DNA of 64,000 bases from Oscillospiraceae bacterium (GTDB taxonomy: Bacteria > Bacillota > Clostridia > Oscillospirales > Oscillospiraceae): assembly GCA_020025535.1 (NCBI GenBank), contig JAHHRY010000007.1:1-64000 (forward strand), written 5' to 3'. The notes beneath the pieces were generated by a model. The model did not search any database, was not told the DNA's origin, and worked only from the letters and a program-made list of their open reading frames with translations. The position numbers and the translations under genes are program-made. Positions 24,573 through 33,829 of this stretch are shown here, one piece after another; position 1 is the stretch's first letter; every line of letters begins with the position of its first letter.

Positions 24573-25828
24573 AACCGGGATATAAGGAAACAGATGTTGG
24601 TGTCATTCCGGAGGATTGGGATGTTCTTACTCTAAATTCTATTTATAATATTACATCAAGTAAACGGGTTTTTCAGAGTCAATGGAGAACATCCGGTATT
24701 CCTTTTTATCGTGCACGAGAGATTGCTGTTATGGGTGATGGACAACCTGCCCCCGATGATTTATACATTTCAAAAGAACTCTATGATGAATATTCCAGGA
24801 AATATGGCACTATTAAAGAAAATGATGTTTTAATTACAGGTGTAGGCACACTGGGAAAAGTTTATGTTGTTAATAGGTCTGATAAATTTTATTTTAAGGA
24901 CGGAAATATTATTTGGTTACAGTGGAAAGGAAATTTTTCATCAGCTTTTTTGAAGCAACTATATTTCACAACAACACTTACAGATCAAATATTTGGAAAT
25001 GCGGGAGGAAGTACCGTACCCACATATACAATCACAAATGCCAAAGCAACGATGATTCCTGTGCCTACATTTGCGGAACAGCAAAAAATTGCGGAAGTGC
25101 TTTCGGATATGGATGGGCTGATTGCATCTCTGGAAAAGCTGATTTCCAAGAAAAAGGCCATCAAGCAGGGAGCTATGCAGGAACTTCTCACCGGTAAAAA
25201 GCACCTTCCGGGATTTACTGGGGACTGGCAACGTTTTAATTTAGTCCAACACTCTAAAATTAAGGCTAGAATCGGCTGGCAAGGATTAAAAAAGTCAGAA
25301 TATTTAGATAGTGGCTTCGCTGTTCTAGTGACAGGGACAGATTTTACTAATGGAAAAGTTCAATGGGAAACTTGTCATTATGTTGATAAGGGACGATATA
25401 ATCAAGATAAGAACATTCAGCTTAAAAACGGTGATATTTTAATTACAAAAGATGGTTCACTCGGAAAAACTGCCTTTGTTCAGGGATTAAACGAACCTGC
25501 TACACTCAATAGTGGAATATTTGTAGTGCGGCCTTTACAGGATACCTATAACCCACAGTTTGTGTATTATGTGTTGTCATCGTTTATTTTTGGAGAATTT
25601 CTTGAACAGCTGTCAGCTGGTTCAACGATTGTACACCTATATCAAAAGGATATTAACAAATTTGAATTTATGATTCCTCCAAATTTAGAAGAGCAACAAG
25701 CCATTGCATCCATTCTTTCCGACATGGATGCTGAAATTGAAGCCCTTGAGCAGAAGCTGGCCAAGTGCCGCCAGACCAAGCAGGGTATGATGCAGCAGCT
25801 CCTGACCGGTAAAATCAGATTGGTGTAA
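24566..25828 (+). CDS. hsdS: Type I restriction-modification specificity subunit HsdS
   Basis: The 420-residue protein has two target recognition domains separated by conserved helical regions. The central conserved part is FAEQQKIAEVLSDMDGLIAS with QGAMQELLTGKKHLPGF; the C-terminal one is LEEQQAIASILSDMDAEIEA with QGMMQQLLTGKIRLV. Each domain reads one half of a bipartite site, which cannot be predicted here. The recognition domains are markedly more AT-rich than the conserved parts, a usual sign of domain exchange. A fossil copy of the last helix lies at 29503-29556. Confidence 0.95.
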   Translation: MVKPGYKETDVGVIPEDWDVLTLNSIYNITSSKRVFQSQWRTSGIPFYRAREIAVMGDGQPAPDDLYISKELYDEYSRKYGTIKENDVLITGVGTLGKVYVVNRSDKFYFKDGNIIWLQWKGNFSSAFLKQLYFTTTLTDQIFGNAGGSTVPTYTITNAKATMIPVPTFAEQQKIAEVLSDMDGLIASLEKLISKKKAIKQGAMQELLTGKKHLPGFTGDWQRFNLVQHSKIKARIGWQGLKKSEYLDSGFAVLVTGTDFTNGKVQWETCHYVDKGRYNQDKNIQLKNGDILITKDGSLGKTAFVQGLNEPATLNSGIFVVRPLQDTYNPQFVYYVLSSFIFGEFLEQLSAGSTIVHLYQKDINKFEFMIPPNLEEQQAIASILSDMDAEIEALEQKLAKCRQTKQGMMQQLLTGKIRLV

Positions 25829-25847
25829 AGAAAAGAGGTTGTGCTAA

Positions 25848-27536
25848 ATGCGGCTTACATATTTTACAGTCTCGAATTATCGCAGTATTACCAATGCATA
25901 TAAAATTGATATGCATGACATCACTATTTTGATTGGAAAAAACAATGAGGGAAAGTCAAACTTAATCAAAGCATTAAATTTGGCTATGGATATTCTTCAG
26001 AATGTTCCAATTATGAAATTAAAGAAAGTTCCGCACCAACTGTATAGCTGGCGGGAAGATTTTCCAATTGAATTACAGGACAAGAAAAAGCTTAAACACA
26101 AAGATACTGATTTACGATTGGATTTTCGGTTGGATGATACGGAAATCACCGAGTTCCACGAAAGAGTTGGATCGATTATCAACGGTGAGCTTTCCGTCTT
26201 CATTAAAATCAAAGAAGATGAAAGCATATCTATTACTGTTCCTAAGAAAGGAAAAAATGCGACCGCATTAACAGGAAAACTAAATATTATTGCCTCCTTT
26301 ATTATGCAGCACATCTTTATGCAGTACATACCGGCCATTCGATCCGAATCAGATGCCTATGATGTTATTGGCCGCCTTGTAGACGAAGAACTTCGTCAGA
26401 CGGGAGATGAGAGATACAAAGAAGCGCAAAAATATATTGCTGAATATCAACAGGCGCAGCTTGCAAGTTTATCCCAACGTATTAAGGTGCCCTTGGCTGA
26501 ATTTATGCCGAGTGTCAAATCTGTAAAACTGCACTTGTCTGATTCGATAAGTCCACGATATTTAAAAAGAAGGGTATTGTCAGTTGAAATTGATGATGGT
26601 GTAATGACAAATTTGTCCCAAAAGGGAGACGGTGTAAAGAGTCTGACCACAATGGCTATTTTAAGTCAGACGGATGCCAAAAATAGAATCGTGATTATAG
26701 ACGAGCCAGAAGCTCATTTACATCCTGAAGCGGTCCATTATTTGAAGAAAGTATTGTTCAAGCTTGCAAAAGACAACCAGTTGGTTATTTCGACTCACGA
26801 TCCTATTTTTGTTAACCGGCTCTCGATTGCTTCCAATATTATCGTTGAAAAAGGAGAAGCTAAGCCAGCACAGCGGATTGACCAGATTAGAAGATTACTT
26901 GGCGTAAGGACTGCAGATAATCTAATGTATTCCGATTATGTTGTGATCGTAGAAGGTCCCAGCGATAAAAATGTCATGGAAAAGTTCTTGCGGAGAGACC
27001 CTGCTTTAGCTGAGCTTTTGAACAACTCTTTTCTTACTGTGCGATCCATAGGAGGAGTAAATAATCTTCGCAGTGAAATTTACAATCTTGAACGCTATAT
27101 GTGCAGTTATATAGCTGTTCTTGATAACGATGAGGCTGGAAAAGAAGCTGCCCGAGATGTGCAACAGCAGCTGGATATTGGAAGCGACCGATTCCGCTAT
27201 TTCATGATAAACGGTCCTCGTTCCAAGAGTGAATTGGAGGACCTATATAAGCCTGATGCCTATAAGACTATGTTGAAACAGGATTTTGAAATTGATATTT
27301 CTACCCCATCATTTAAAAACAAAAGCAAAAAATGGTGTACAAGAATTGAAGAAATTGCCGCTGCTGCTGGTCGTGAGCTCTCCGAAGAAGAACTAAATAA
27401 TATGAAAAAGACATTAAGTGAATCTGCCCGTGACGGGGGTGCAGAAGACTGGTTCTCTGACAAAGGGATACAGCTTCTAGATGCTATTAGTAGTGATATA
27501 AAATCTGATGTTTTTCGTCTTCTATCACGTCAATGA
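25848..27536 (+). CDS. OLD-family ATPase/TOPRIM nuclease
   Basis: The 562-residue protein has an ABC/SMC-type ATPase with Walker A GKNNEGKSN (30-38), a signature-like LSQKGDGVKS region and Walker B IVIIDEPEAHLHPEA (Asp285), then a C-terminal TOPRIM nuclease (VVIVEGPSDKN with Glu369, and AVLDNDEAGKEA with Asp426/Asp428). This is the overcoming-lysogenization-defect architecture, known in GajA and in RloA-like genes linked to type I systems. No UvrD-type GajB is beside it, so it is not a standard Gabija pair. It follows hsdS by 19 bp and is probably cotranscribed; a role in phage defence is inferred from family and context. Confidence 0.9.
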   Translation: MRLTYFTVSNYRSITNAYKIDMHDITILIGKNNEGKSNLIKALNLAMDILQNVPIMKLKKVPHQLYSWREDFPIELQDKKKLKHKDTDLRLDFRLDDTEITEFHERVGSIINGELSVFIKIKEDESISITVPKKGKNATALTGKLNIIASFIMQHIFMQYIPAIRSESDAYDVIGRLVDEELRQTGDERYKEAQKYIAEYQQAQLASLSQRIKVPLAEFMPSVKSVKLHLSDSISPRYLKRRVLSVEIDDGVMTNLSQKGDGVKSLTTMAILSQTDAKNRIVIIDEPEAHLHPEAVHYLKKVLFKLAKDNQLVISTHDPIFVNRLSIASNIIVEKGEAKPAQRIDQIRRLLGVRTADNLMYSDYVVIVEGPSDKNVMEKFLRRDPALAELLNNSFLTVRSIGGVNNLRSEIYNLERYMCSYIAVLDNDEAGKEAARDVQQQLDIGSDRFRYFMINGPRSKSELEDLYKPDAYKTMLKQDFEIDISTPSFKNKSKKWCTRIEEIAAAAGRELSEEELNNMKKTLSESARDGGAEDWFSDKGIQLLDAISSDIKSDVFRLLSRQ

Positions 27537-27580
27537 AGAATTTATGTACGGATAGAATTTTTAAAGGAGGGTACCTGTAA

Positions 27581-29029
27581 TTGGAAAATTTAGATAAATT
27601 AGTGCGCCGCCTGTGCCAATATCCGAATGAAACGCCGTGGCTGGAATTTAAGCATAATAATTATATCCCTGATATGATTGGACAGGATATTAGTGCGTTA
27701 GCAAATGGTGCGGCAATGCACGAGAAGAATTGTGCATATATGCTATGGGGAATTGATGACGGTACCCATAAGATTGTAGGGACTGATTACGACCTGCAGA
27801 AATTGAAAAAGGGCAAACAGGAACTGGAAAACTGGCTGAGATCTTTGTTGTCCAGAAATGCGGAATTTGAATTTCACACTGTAAAAATGGATAATAAACA
27901 GGTTGGAGTGCTCATAATATATAGGGCAGTGAATCAGACAGTTATGTTTGAAAAAACTGACTATATTCGGGTGGGGAGTTACACGAAAAAATTGAATGAG
28001 TATCCTGCTTTACAAGCAAAACTTTGGGACAAAATCCGTAATTCCAAATTTGAAGACCGGTATGCTAAGTCTGATTTGGATATGGACTCGGCGCTTCGTT
28101 TCTTGGATTATTCTGCTTATTTTGACATCAACCATATACCTCAGCCTAGCGACAACAAAGGTATTGCCCACTATATGCTTGAAGAAGGCGTTATAGAGGA
28201 ACAGGATAACGGACTCTATGCCATTACAAATATGGGGGCGATTCTTTTCTCAAAGCATTTGTCGGATTTTCAAAGAATTTCTCGCAAGGCTATTCGTGTT
28301 GTACAATACGAGGGCAACAATAAAATGAGTACGCTCAAAGATTTTACTGGGGACAAGGGATATGTCCTAGGCTTTGAGGGGTTAATTCAATTTATCGATG
28401 CGCTGATTCCGACGCAGGAAGTTATCAATGGAGCGTTAAGAGAAAAGAAATCAGCCTATCCGATTATTGCAATCAGAGAAGCTGTGGCCAATGCGTTGAT
28501 TCATCAGGATTTTACGATTACTGGCACTGGCCCAGTTGTCGAAATTTTTAAAAATCGTATTGAAATTACAAATTCAGGTACACCTCTTGTTGATGTGTGG
28601 AGAATTATTGATAATCCACCTAAATCGAGAAATGAAAAATTGGCGGCATTGATGCGCCGTCTTAGAATGTGCGAAGAACTTGGAACTGGATGGGATAAAA
28701 TTGTCATTTCCTGTGAATTATTCCAACTTCCAGCCCCTAAAATTGAAGTGTTTGAAGATAGCACAAGAGTTACATTATACTCTGAAATGCCTTTTTCCAA
28801 CATTCCTCCAGAAGATAAACTTCGTGCCTGTTATTTGCATGCATGTATTAAACACGTACAAGGGGAGCAGGTAACCAATAGCTCTTTAAGAGAACGCTTC
28901 GGATTACCAACATCTTCCTCAGGAAGTGTTTCTAGATTAATAAGAGATGCTGTTGAATGTAAGATTATTAAACCATTAGATCCTACAACTGCGCCAAGGT
29001 ATATGAAGTATATTCCTATATGGGCGTGA
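27581..29029 (+). CDS. AlbA_2/Schlafen-domain ATP-binding protein with HTH C-terminus
   Basis: The 482-residue protein belongs to the COG2865 type. It has an AlbA_2 (Schlafen-core) domain at about 10-135 (PWLEFKHNN, DISALANGAA, YMLWGIDDG, YIRVGSY), a GHKL-like ATPase module at about 300-390 (AIREAVANALIHQDF, IEITNSGTPLVDV, EELGTGWDKI) and a winged helix at about 415-475 (SSLRERFGLPTSSSGSVSRL). It starts at TTG 27581, ten bases after AAAGGAGG. Sandwiched between hsdS and hsdR with an OLD nuclease, it may regulate the locus or be an RNA-targeting defence effector. Its AT content is high. Confidence 0.85.
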   Translation: MENLDKLVRRLCQYPNETPWLEFKHNNYIPDMIGQDISALANGAAMHEKNCAYMLWGIDDGTHKIVGTDYDLQKLKKGKQELENWLRSLLSRNAEFEFHTVKMDNKQVGVLIIYRAVNQTVMFEKTDYIRVGSYTKKLNEYPALQAKLWDKIRNSKFEDRYAKSDLDMDSALRFLDYSAYFDINHIPQPSDNKGIAHYMLEEGVIEEQDNGLYAITNMGAILFSKHLSDFQRISRKAIRVVQYEGNNKMSTLKDFTGDKGYVLGFEGLIQFIDALIPTQEVINGALREKKSAYPIIAIREAVANALIHQDFTITGTGPVVEIFKNRIEITNSGTPLVDVWRIIDNPPKSRNEKLAALMRRLRMCEELGTGWDKIVISCELFQLPAPKIEVFEDSTRVTLYSEMPFSNIPPEDKLRACYLHACIKHVQGEQVTNSSLRERFGLPTSSSGSVSRLIRDAVECKIIKPLDPTTAPRYMKYIPIWA

Positions 29030-29032
29030 TTT

Positions 29033-29159
29033 TAACTTGCTGGTAACTTGCTGACAAATTAATATGCAGATAAAAAAGAGATTTATTATGCAGTTATAGA
29101 GGTATATTGGCCGTGTATATAAATAAATGTGATTATATAAGTAAATATTTAACTTGCTA
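29033..29159 (+). repeat. Repeats of TAACTTGCT after the AlbA_2 gene
   Basis: TAACTTGCTG occurs at 29033-29042 and again at 29044-29053, and TAACTTGCTAA at about 29150-29160. They start just after the stop codon of a protein with a DNA-binding C-terminus, so they could be its operator sites. The rest of the 530-bp gap to 29563 is AT-rich and holds only the hsdS fossil described separately. Confidence 0.4.
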
Positions 29160-29502
29160 ACAATATGCTGATTGCTTTTGTGTCTATAATTGAAACACTA
29201 TAAATTAAAGATAGTAAGAGAATAATATAAAAATGTTGGTAAGACTATATGGGGCTAAAATTTGCTATATAATTTTCATTAGGTTCTACAAGACTGAAAA
29301 GATATAAGTATAAATGAAGTGCCTGCTGTATGTTTAAATCTCCAGTATAATATGAGGTATAAGGTGATAATGTAGCATGAGATGATAGTAAAAACGTTAT
29401 AATTTATATATCTAATAGTAGAATTAGCAGACCATGACTTTATTTTTTGACATGAATGCTGAAGTTTCTGTACTAAAGTAGAAGAATCAAAATTGCTACT
29501 AG

Positions 29503-29556
29503 ATCAAGGATGGTATAATTTAGCAGCTTCTAATAGGTAAAATTAGATTGGTGTAG
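29503..29556 (+). pseudogene. Fossil 3' end of a second hsdS gene
   Basis: In one frame this stretch reads KDGII, stop, QLLIGKIRLV, stop. It lines up with the last residues of the intact HsdS (KQGMMQQLLTGKIRLV): same spacing, with a CAG codon changed to TAG. The nucleotide match is high over the last 25 bases. It is preceded in frame by TAG at 29500. It shows that another hsdS, or a recombined half, once lay between the AlbA_2 gene and hsdR. Confidence 0.75.
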
Positions 29557-29562
29557 AATAGA

Positions 29563-29877
29563 ATGGATAAAAACATAAAAAAGATAATTTATATTTCTGG
29601 ATTATTTTTAATTATTGGCGGAAAGGATATGCTGTTCACTTTATGGAGGGCTGTAGCACAAATATTTATGGCATTCTTTCCTATATTTAAAAATGTTGCA
29701 AAGCAAAAATTAGAAGACTATTTAACGTCTCCGTATTTTATTGTAAGTGTTATTATGGCGCTTGCTTCTACGGTAGGCATATGGTTTGGCCACAAAGGCG
29801 GTAAAATTCTATATACTGTCATATCGATTATCCTGCTTTTGATTAATTTATTCAGCATTCTCGCAAATGTAGTATAA
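29563..29877 (+). CDS. Small membrane protein between hsdS and hsdR
   Basis: The 104-residue product has three hydrophobic segments (about 8-38, 56-74 and 82-103), little else, and no family I recognise. ATG 29563 has no good ribosome binding site; it lies 7 bp after the hsdS fossil stop. It could be a membrane-damaging effector, an immunity protein or a chance frame, although three well-formed membrane helices argue against chance. Position inside a defence operon is the main reason for interest. Confidence 0.5.
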   Translation: MDKNIKKIIYISGLFLIIGGKDMLFTLWRAVAQIFMAFFPIFKNVAKQKLEDYLTSPYFIVSVIMALASTVGIWFGHKGGKILYTVISIILLLINLFSILANVV

Positions 29878-29966
29878 TCTTTTGGGATATAGCAAACAAG
29901 AATACCGCTGCACAAACAAAATTTTGATTAGTTGTGATATAAACAAATTGCTAAGAAGGTGGTACT

Positions 29967-32900
29967 ATGTCTAACATTGGCGACAACGAACGCAAAACGC
30001 AAGATCGAGTAATTAAATTTTTCAGTGACAAACTCCACTATACATATCTTGGAAATCTGCAGGATCAGGTCAACACCAATATCATGCAGGACCGGCTGCT
30101 GAACTGGCTGACCGAAAAGCAGGGATACTCTGAGAAGCTGGCCCAGCGTGCAGTTGCCGAGCTTTCCAAAACTACCGGAAATCTGCAGCAGGGTCTGTAT
30201 CACGCAAACAAAGAGGTATACTCCCTTCTGAAATACGGTGCCAAGGTCAAGGAAAGTGCCGAGCAGTCCGAAACCACCGTTTACTTTATCAATTTTCAAA
30301 ATCCGGCTGCCAATGACTTCGCCATTGCCGAAGAGGTGACTGTGGTGGAGAAAAATGAAAAGCGCCCGGATCTGGTAATCTATGTCAACGGTATTGCGTT
30401 AGCGGTCATAGAGCTGAAGAAGAGCAGTGTTTCTGTTTCCAATGGTATCCGCCAGAACCTTACCAATCAGAGAGCCAACTTTATTGAGAAGTTTTTCACG
30501 ACGATTCAGTTCTGTATGGCAGGAAACAACAGCGAAGGCCTGCGTTATGGTACTTTACTGACCCCGGAAAAGCACTATCTGGAGTGGAAAGCGGACGGCT
30601 TTACCCAGTTCCCGGAGGAGCGGGAAGATACGGATGTGAATATCGAGGAAGTTTGCAAATCCATTCCCAACAAGCTGGATATGCAGATTTATGCAATGTT
30701 CTACAAAAAGCGTTTCCTGGATCTAATTCACAACTTTGTGATCTTCGATAAGGGCTATAAGAAGGTCTGCCGTTACAACCAGTATTATGCAATCAAACGG
30801 GCACAGCATCGGCTGAATGATAAGCACAGAGGCGGTATTATCTGGCACACACAGGGCAGCGGAAAGAGCCTGACCATGGTGTGGCTGTCTAAGTGGATTC
30901 TTTCCAATAATCCCCACGCCAGAGTCCTGGTTGTCACGGACCGGGAGGAACTGGATGACCAGATTGAGAAGACTTTTATTGGCGTAGACGAGAAAATTGT
31001 CCGGACCAGAAGCGGTAAAGACCTGCTGGAACGCCTCAACGCTTACGATGATAATCTGATATGTTCCCTGATTCACAAATTTGGCAGACGGGGTAGCGAA
31101 AGCACCGACGGCGATTATGAAAAGTATATTGATGAGCTGAAAAAGGCTCTCCCCAAGGACTTTGTGGCTAAGGGCGACATAACGGTTTTTGTGGATGAAT
31201 GTCACAGAACGCAGTCCGGAAAGCTCCATGATGCCATGCGGGCAATTTTACCTAATGCAATTTTTATCGGCTTTACCGGCACCCCCCTCCTGAAAAAAGA
31301 TAAGAAAACCAGCCTGGAAACCTTCGGCGGCTATATCCACACCTACAAATTTAACGAAGGCGTCCGGGATAAGGTCGTGCTGGATCTGCGCTATGAAGCC
31401 AGAGATATTCCTCAGAATCTTACCTCCCAGGCAAGAGTAGATGCCTGGTTTGATGCTAAAACAGTCGGCCTGACGCCCAGAGCAAAAGCCAAACTGAAAG
31501 CCCGCTGGGGAAATATCCAGAAGGTTTTCTCTTCCAAATCCAGATTGGAGCAGATTGCCAATGACATTATTTTTGACTTTGGAACCAAAGCCCGCCTGAT
31601 GGATGGAAACGGAAATGCCATTCTGGTGGCAGGATCGGTGTATTCTGCGTGCCGGTATTATGAGATTTTCCAGAGCAAGGGATTCAAAAAATGTGCTGTT
31701 ATTTCCTCCTATACGCCCAATGTGGGAGATCTGCGGACGGACACTGTCAGCGAGGAAGAAGAAACAGAAACAGCAGAAAAATACAATATTTATCTGAAAA
31801 TGATTGGAATTGATCCCAATGGGGATCAGAAACATATTGCAGGCAAAGTTGAGGAGTTTGAAAAGGAAGCAAAGAGAAAGTTTGTAGCAGAGCCTGCTAA
31901 TATGAAGCTGTTGATTGTGGTAGACAAGCTTCTGACAGGCTTTGATGCCCCGCCATGTACCTATCTTTACATAGACAAGTCCATGCATGACCATGGGCTG
32001 TTTCAGGCAATCTGCCGTGTTAATCGGCTTGATGGCGAAAGCAAGGACTTTGGTTATATTGTTGACTATAAAGAACTCTTTGGCAATCTGGCTGATGCCA
32101 TGAACAAGTATACTACTGGTGCATTTGAAGCCTACGATGCAGAAGATGTAGATGGCCTTTTGAAGGATCGTACTGAGGAATCCAAGAAATATTTTGAAGA
32201 TACGCTGGAAGCGTTGGAAGAACTTTGCGAGGGTGTAGAAGCACCAAAGTCGGAACTGGAATATAATCACTATTTTTGCGGTGAAAGCGGCGTTGATACA
32301 GATCAGGATGAGGTATTTACACGCATCCGGGAGAAACTGTATAAGCTGGTTTCCCGCCTGGTTCGGGCATATGCAGAACTGAAATCCCGTATGGGTGAGG
32401 CTGGATATACAGAAGAAGAACAGCTTCGCATGGACCGCAAAGTGACATTTTATGTGGAACTGAAGGAAACTATTGGCAGATCCAGTGGAGATTTTATTGA
32501 TCTGAAAGCCTATGAGCCGGGAATGCGGTATCTGGTTGATACCTATATTTCTGCAGAGGAGTCCAATACCATTGGTAATATGGAAGATTTCACGCTCCTG
32601 GATTTCATCCTTACGCAGGAGGGAAAACTGGAGGACGAATCTGATAAGAAAGGCCAGGATAGTGCAGCAGAAACCATTGAGAACAACATCCGAAAAAAAG
32701 TTGTTGAAAAAATGGTTATCAACCCGGCGTATTACGGAAAAATGTCTGCGATTTTGCAGCGGTTGATTGAAGATCGTAAAAAAGGCGTTATTCAGTATGG
32801 GCAGCTTTTGGATGCTTACATGGAACTTGCAAAAAAAGTGACAAATCCGGAAAAGAATTTCAGGTATCCAGAAAGCATTCGGTCCAGTGGCGCTAAGCGA

Positions 32901-33098
32901 GCATTGTATGACAACTGCGGTGAAGATGAAAAACTGGCCAATAAGCTGCATGATGCCGTAATGAAGTCTAAAATGGACGGTTTTCGGAATAACGCAGTCA
33001 AGGAAAATAAAATAAAATACGCTCTGTACAAAGTCCTGAGAGATGATGATGAAGTGGACCGTATTTATCAGATCGTCGTGGAACAAGAGGAATACTGA
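29967..33098 (+). CDS. hsdR: Type I restriction endonuclease subunit HsdR
   Basis: The 1043-residue motor/nuclease has a PD-(D/E)xK nuclease domain near the N-terminus (Asp135, Glu149, Lys151 in RPDLVIYV and AVIELKKS). Two RecA-like helicase domains follow: Walker A TQGSGKSLTM at about 295-304, DECH box VFVDECHRTQ at about 407-416 and motif III FTGTPLL. Motif VI is represented by QAICRVNRLD. A helical C-terminal region binds the methylase. The length is standard. AAGGTGG precedes ATG 29967. It completes the type I system begun at 22,122; its stop overlaps the next start by one base. Confidence 0.96.
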   Translation: MSNIGDNERKTQDRVIKFFSDKLHYTYLGNLQDQVNTNIMQDRLLNWLTEKQGYSEKLAQRAVAELSKTTGNLQQGLYHANKEVYSLLKYGAKVKESAEQSETTVYFINFQNPAANDFAIAEEVTVVEKNEKRPDLVIYVNGIALAVIELKKSSVSVSNGIRQNLTNQRANFIEKFFTTIQFCMAGNNSEGLRYGTLLTPEKHYLEWKADGFTQFPEEREDTDVNIEEVCKSIPNKLDMQIYAMFYKKRFLDLIHNFVIFDKGYKKVCRYNQYYAIKRAQHRLNDKHRGGIIWHTQGSGKSLTMVWLSKWILSNNPHARVLVVTDREELDDQIEKTFIGVDEKIVRTRSGKDLLERLNAYDDNLICSLIHKFGRRGSESTDGDYEKYIDELKKALPKDFVAKGDITVFVDECHRTQSGKLHDAMRAILPNAIFIGFTGTPLLKKDKKTSLETFGGYIHTYKFNEGVRDKVVLDLRYEARDIPQNLTSQARVDAWFDAKTVGLTPRAKAKLKARWGNIQKVFSSKSRLEQIANDIIFDFGTKARLMDGNGNAILVAGSVYSACRYYEIFQSKGFKKCAVISSYTPNVGDLRTDTVSEEEETETAEKYNIYLKMIGIDPNGDQKHIAGKVEEFEKEAKRKFVAEPANMKLLIVVDKLLTGFDAPPCTYLYIDKSMHDHGLFQAICRVNRLDGESKDFGYIVDYKELFGNLADAMNKYTTGAFEAYDAEDVDGLLKDRTEESKKYFEDTLEALEELCEGVEAPKSELEYNHYFCGESGVDTDQDEVFTRIREKLYKLVSRLVRAYAELKSRMGEAGYTEEEQLRMDRKVTFYVELKETIGRSSGDFIDLKAYEPGMRYLVDTYISAEESNTIGNMEDFTLLDFILTQEGKLEDESDKKGQDSAAETIENNIRKKVVEKMVINPAYYGKMSAILQRLIEDRKKGVIQYGQLLDAYMELAKKVTNPEKNFRYPESIRSSGAKRALYDNCGEDEKLANKLHDAVMKSKMDGFRNNAVKENKIKYALYKVLRDDDEVDRIYQIVVEQEEY

Positions 33099-33808
33099 TG
33101 CAGATTGTAGTAGCAAATATCCCAGTAGAAGTAGTTAAGAAAAATATCAAAAATATGCATCTGTATGTTCTGCCACCGGATGGTCATGTCCGTGCATCAG
33201 TGCCGATGACGCTTTCAGATGAAGCGATTACCATGTTTGTCAGGACCAAAATCAGCTGGGTTCGGAAACAACAGGAAAAATTTCAGAATCAGCCAAGACA
33301 GTCTGAGCGGGAATATGTGTCTGGAGAGACATTTTATCTTTGGGGAAAGCAATATTATTTGCAGGTTGAATACAGCTACCAGGGAAATTCCCTTGTTTTA
33401 TCCGGTGATAAAGCAATCTTGACGGTTCGAAAAGAAAGTACCGTAAAACAGCGTGAGAATTTTGTGCATGAATGGTACCGCAGTCAGTTGAAGAAGAAAA
33501 TTGGTCAGCTGTTGCCCAAGTGGGAAAAAATTACGGATTTACATCCCAGCGGTTGGCAGACGAAATACATGACTACCAAATGGGGCACATGTAATACGAA
33601 AACAAAGAAAATCTGGCTTAATCTGCAGCTTGCCAAAAAACCGGTGGAGTGTCTGGAGTATGTCATTCTCCATGAGCTGGCCCATCTTCGGGTAAAAAAT
33701 CACGGCCCGGAATTTGTAGCAATTCTGGACCAGTATATGCCTTTTTGGAGAGATACAAAGAAATTACTAAATGATTCAACCTTGGATTATTTTGGTAACG
33801 AAAGATAA
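33098..33808 (+). CDS. YgjP-like (M48/SprT-type) zinc metallopeptidase
   Basis: The 236-residue protein belongs to the DUF45/YgjP group. Zinc ligands are in VILHELAHLRVKNHGPEF (His192, His196 and His203 region), preceded by the MTTKWGTCNTK motif typical of the family. Its ATG overlaps the hsdR stop (TGATG arrangement), so it is made together with HsdR. Genes of this family are recurrent partners of type I hsdR. Their job there is unknown; processing or turnover of the restriction subunit is one possibility. Confidence 0.9.
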   Translation: MQIVVANIPVEVVKKNIKNMHLYVLPPDGHVRASVPMTLSDEAITMFVRTKISWVRKQQEKFQNQPRQSEREYVSGETFYLWGKQYYLQVEYSYQGNSLVLSGDKAILTVRKESTVKQRENFVHEWYRSQLKKKIGQLLPKWEKITDLHPSGWQTKYMTTKWGTCNTKTKKIWLNLQLAKKPVECLEYVILHELAHLRVKNHGPEFVAILDQYMPFWRDTKKLLNDSTLDYFGNER

Positions 33809-33829
33809 TTTAAAGAGGGTGTGGGATAG

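Noticed and set aside
25848..29029. Gabija system (GajA/GajB)
   Set aside because: The first gene is OLD-like as GajA, but the next is an AlbA_2/GHKL protein, not a UvrD-type helicase.
30601..33116. Long minus-strand frames opposite hsdR
   Set aside because: They follow the codon periodicity of hsdR in the opposite strand and contain no recognisable domain.
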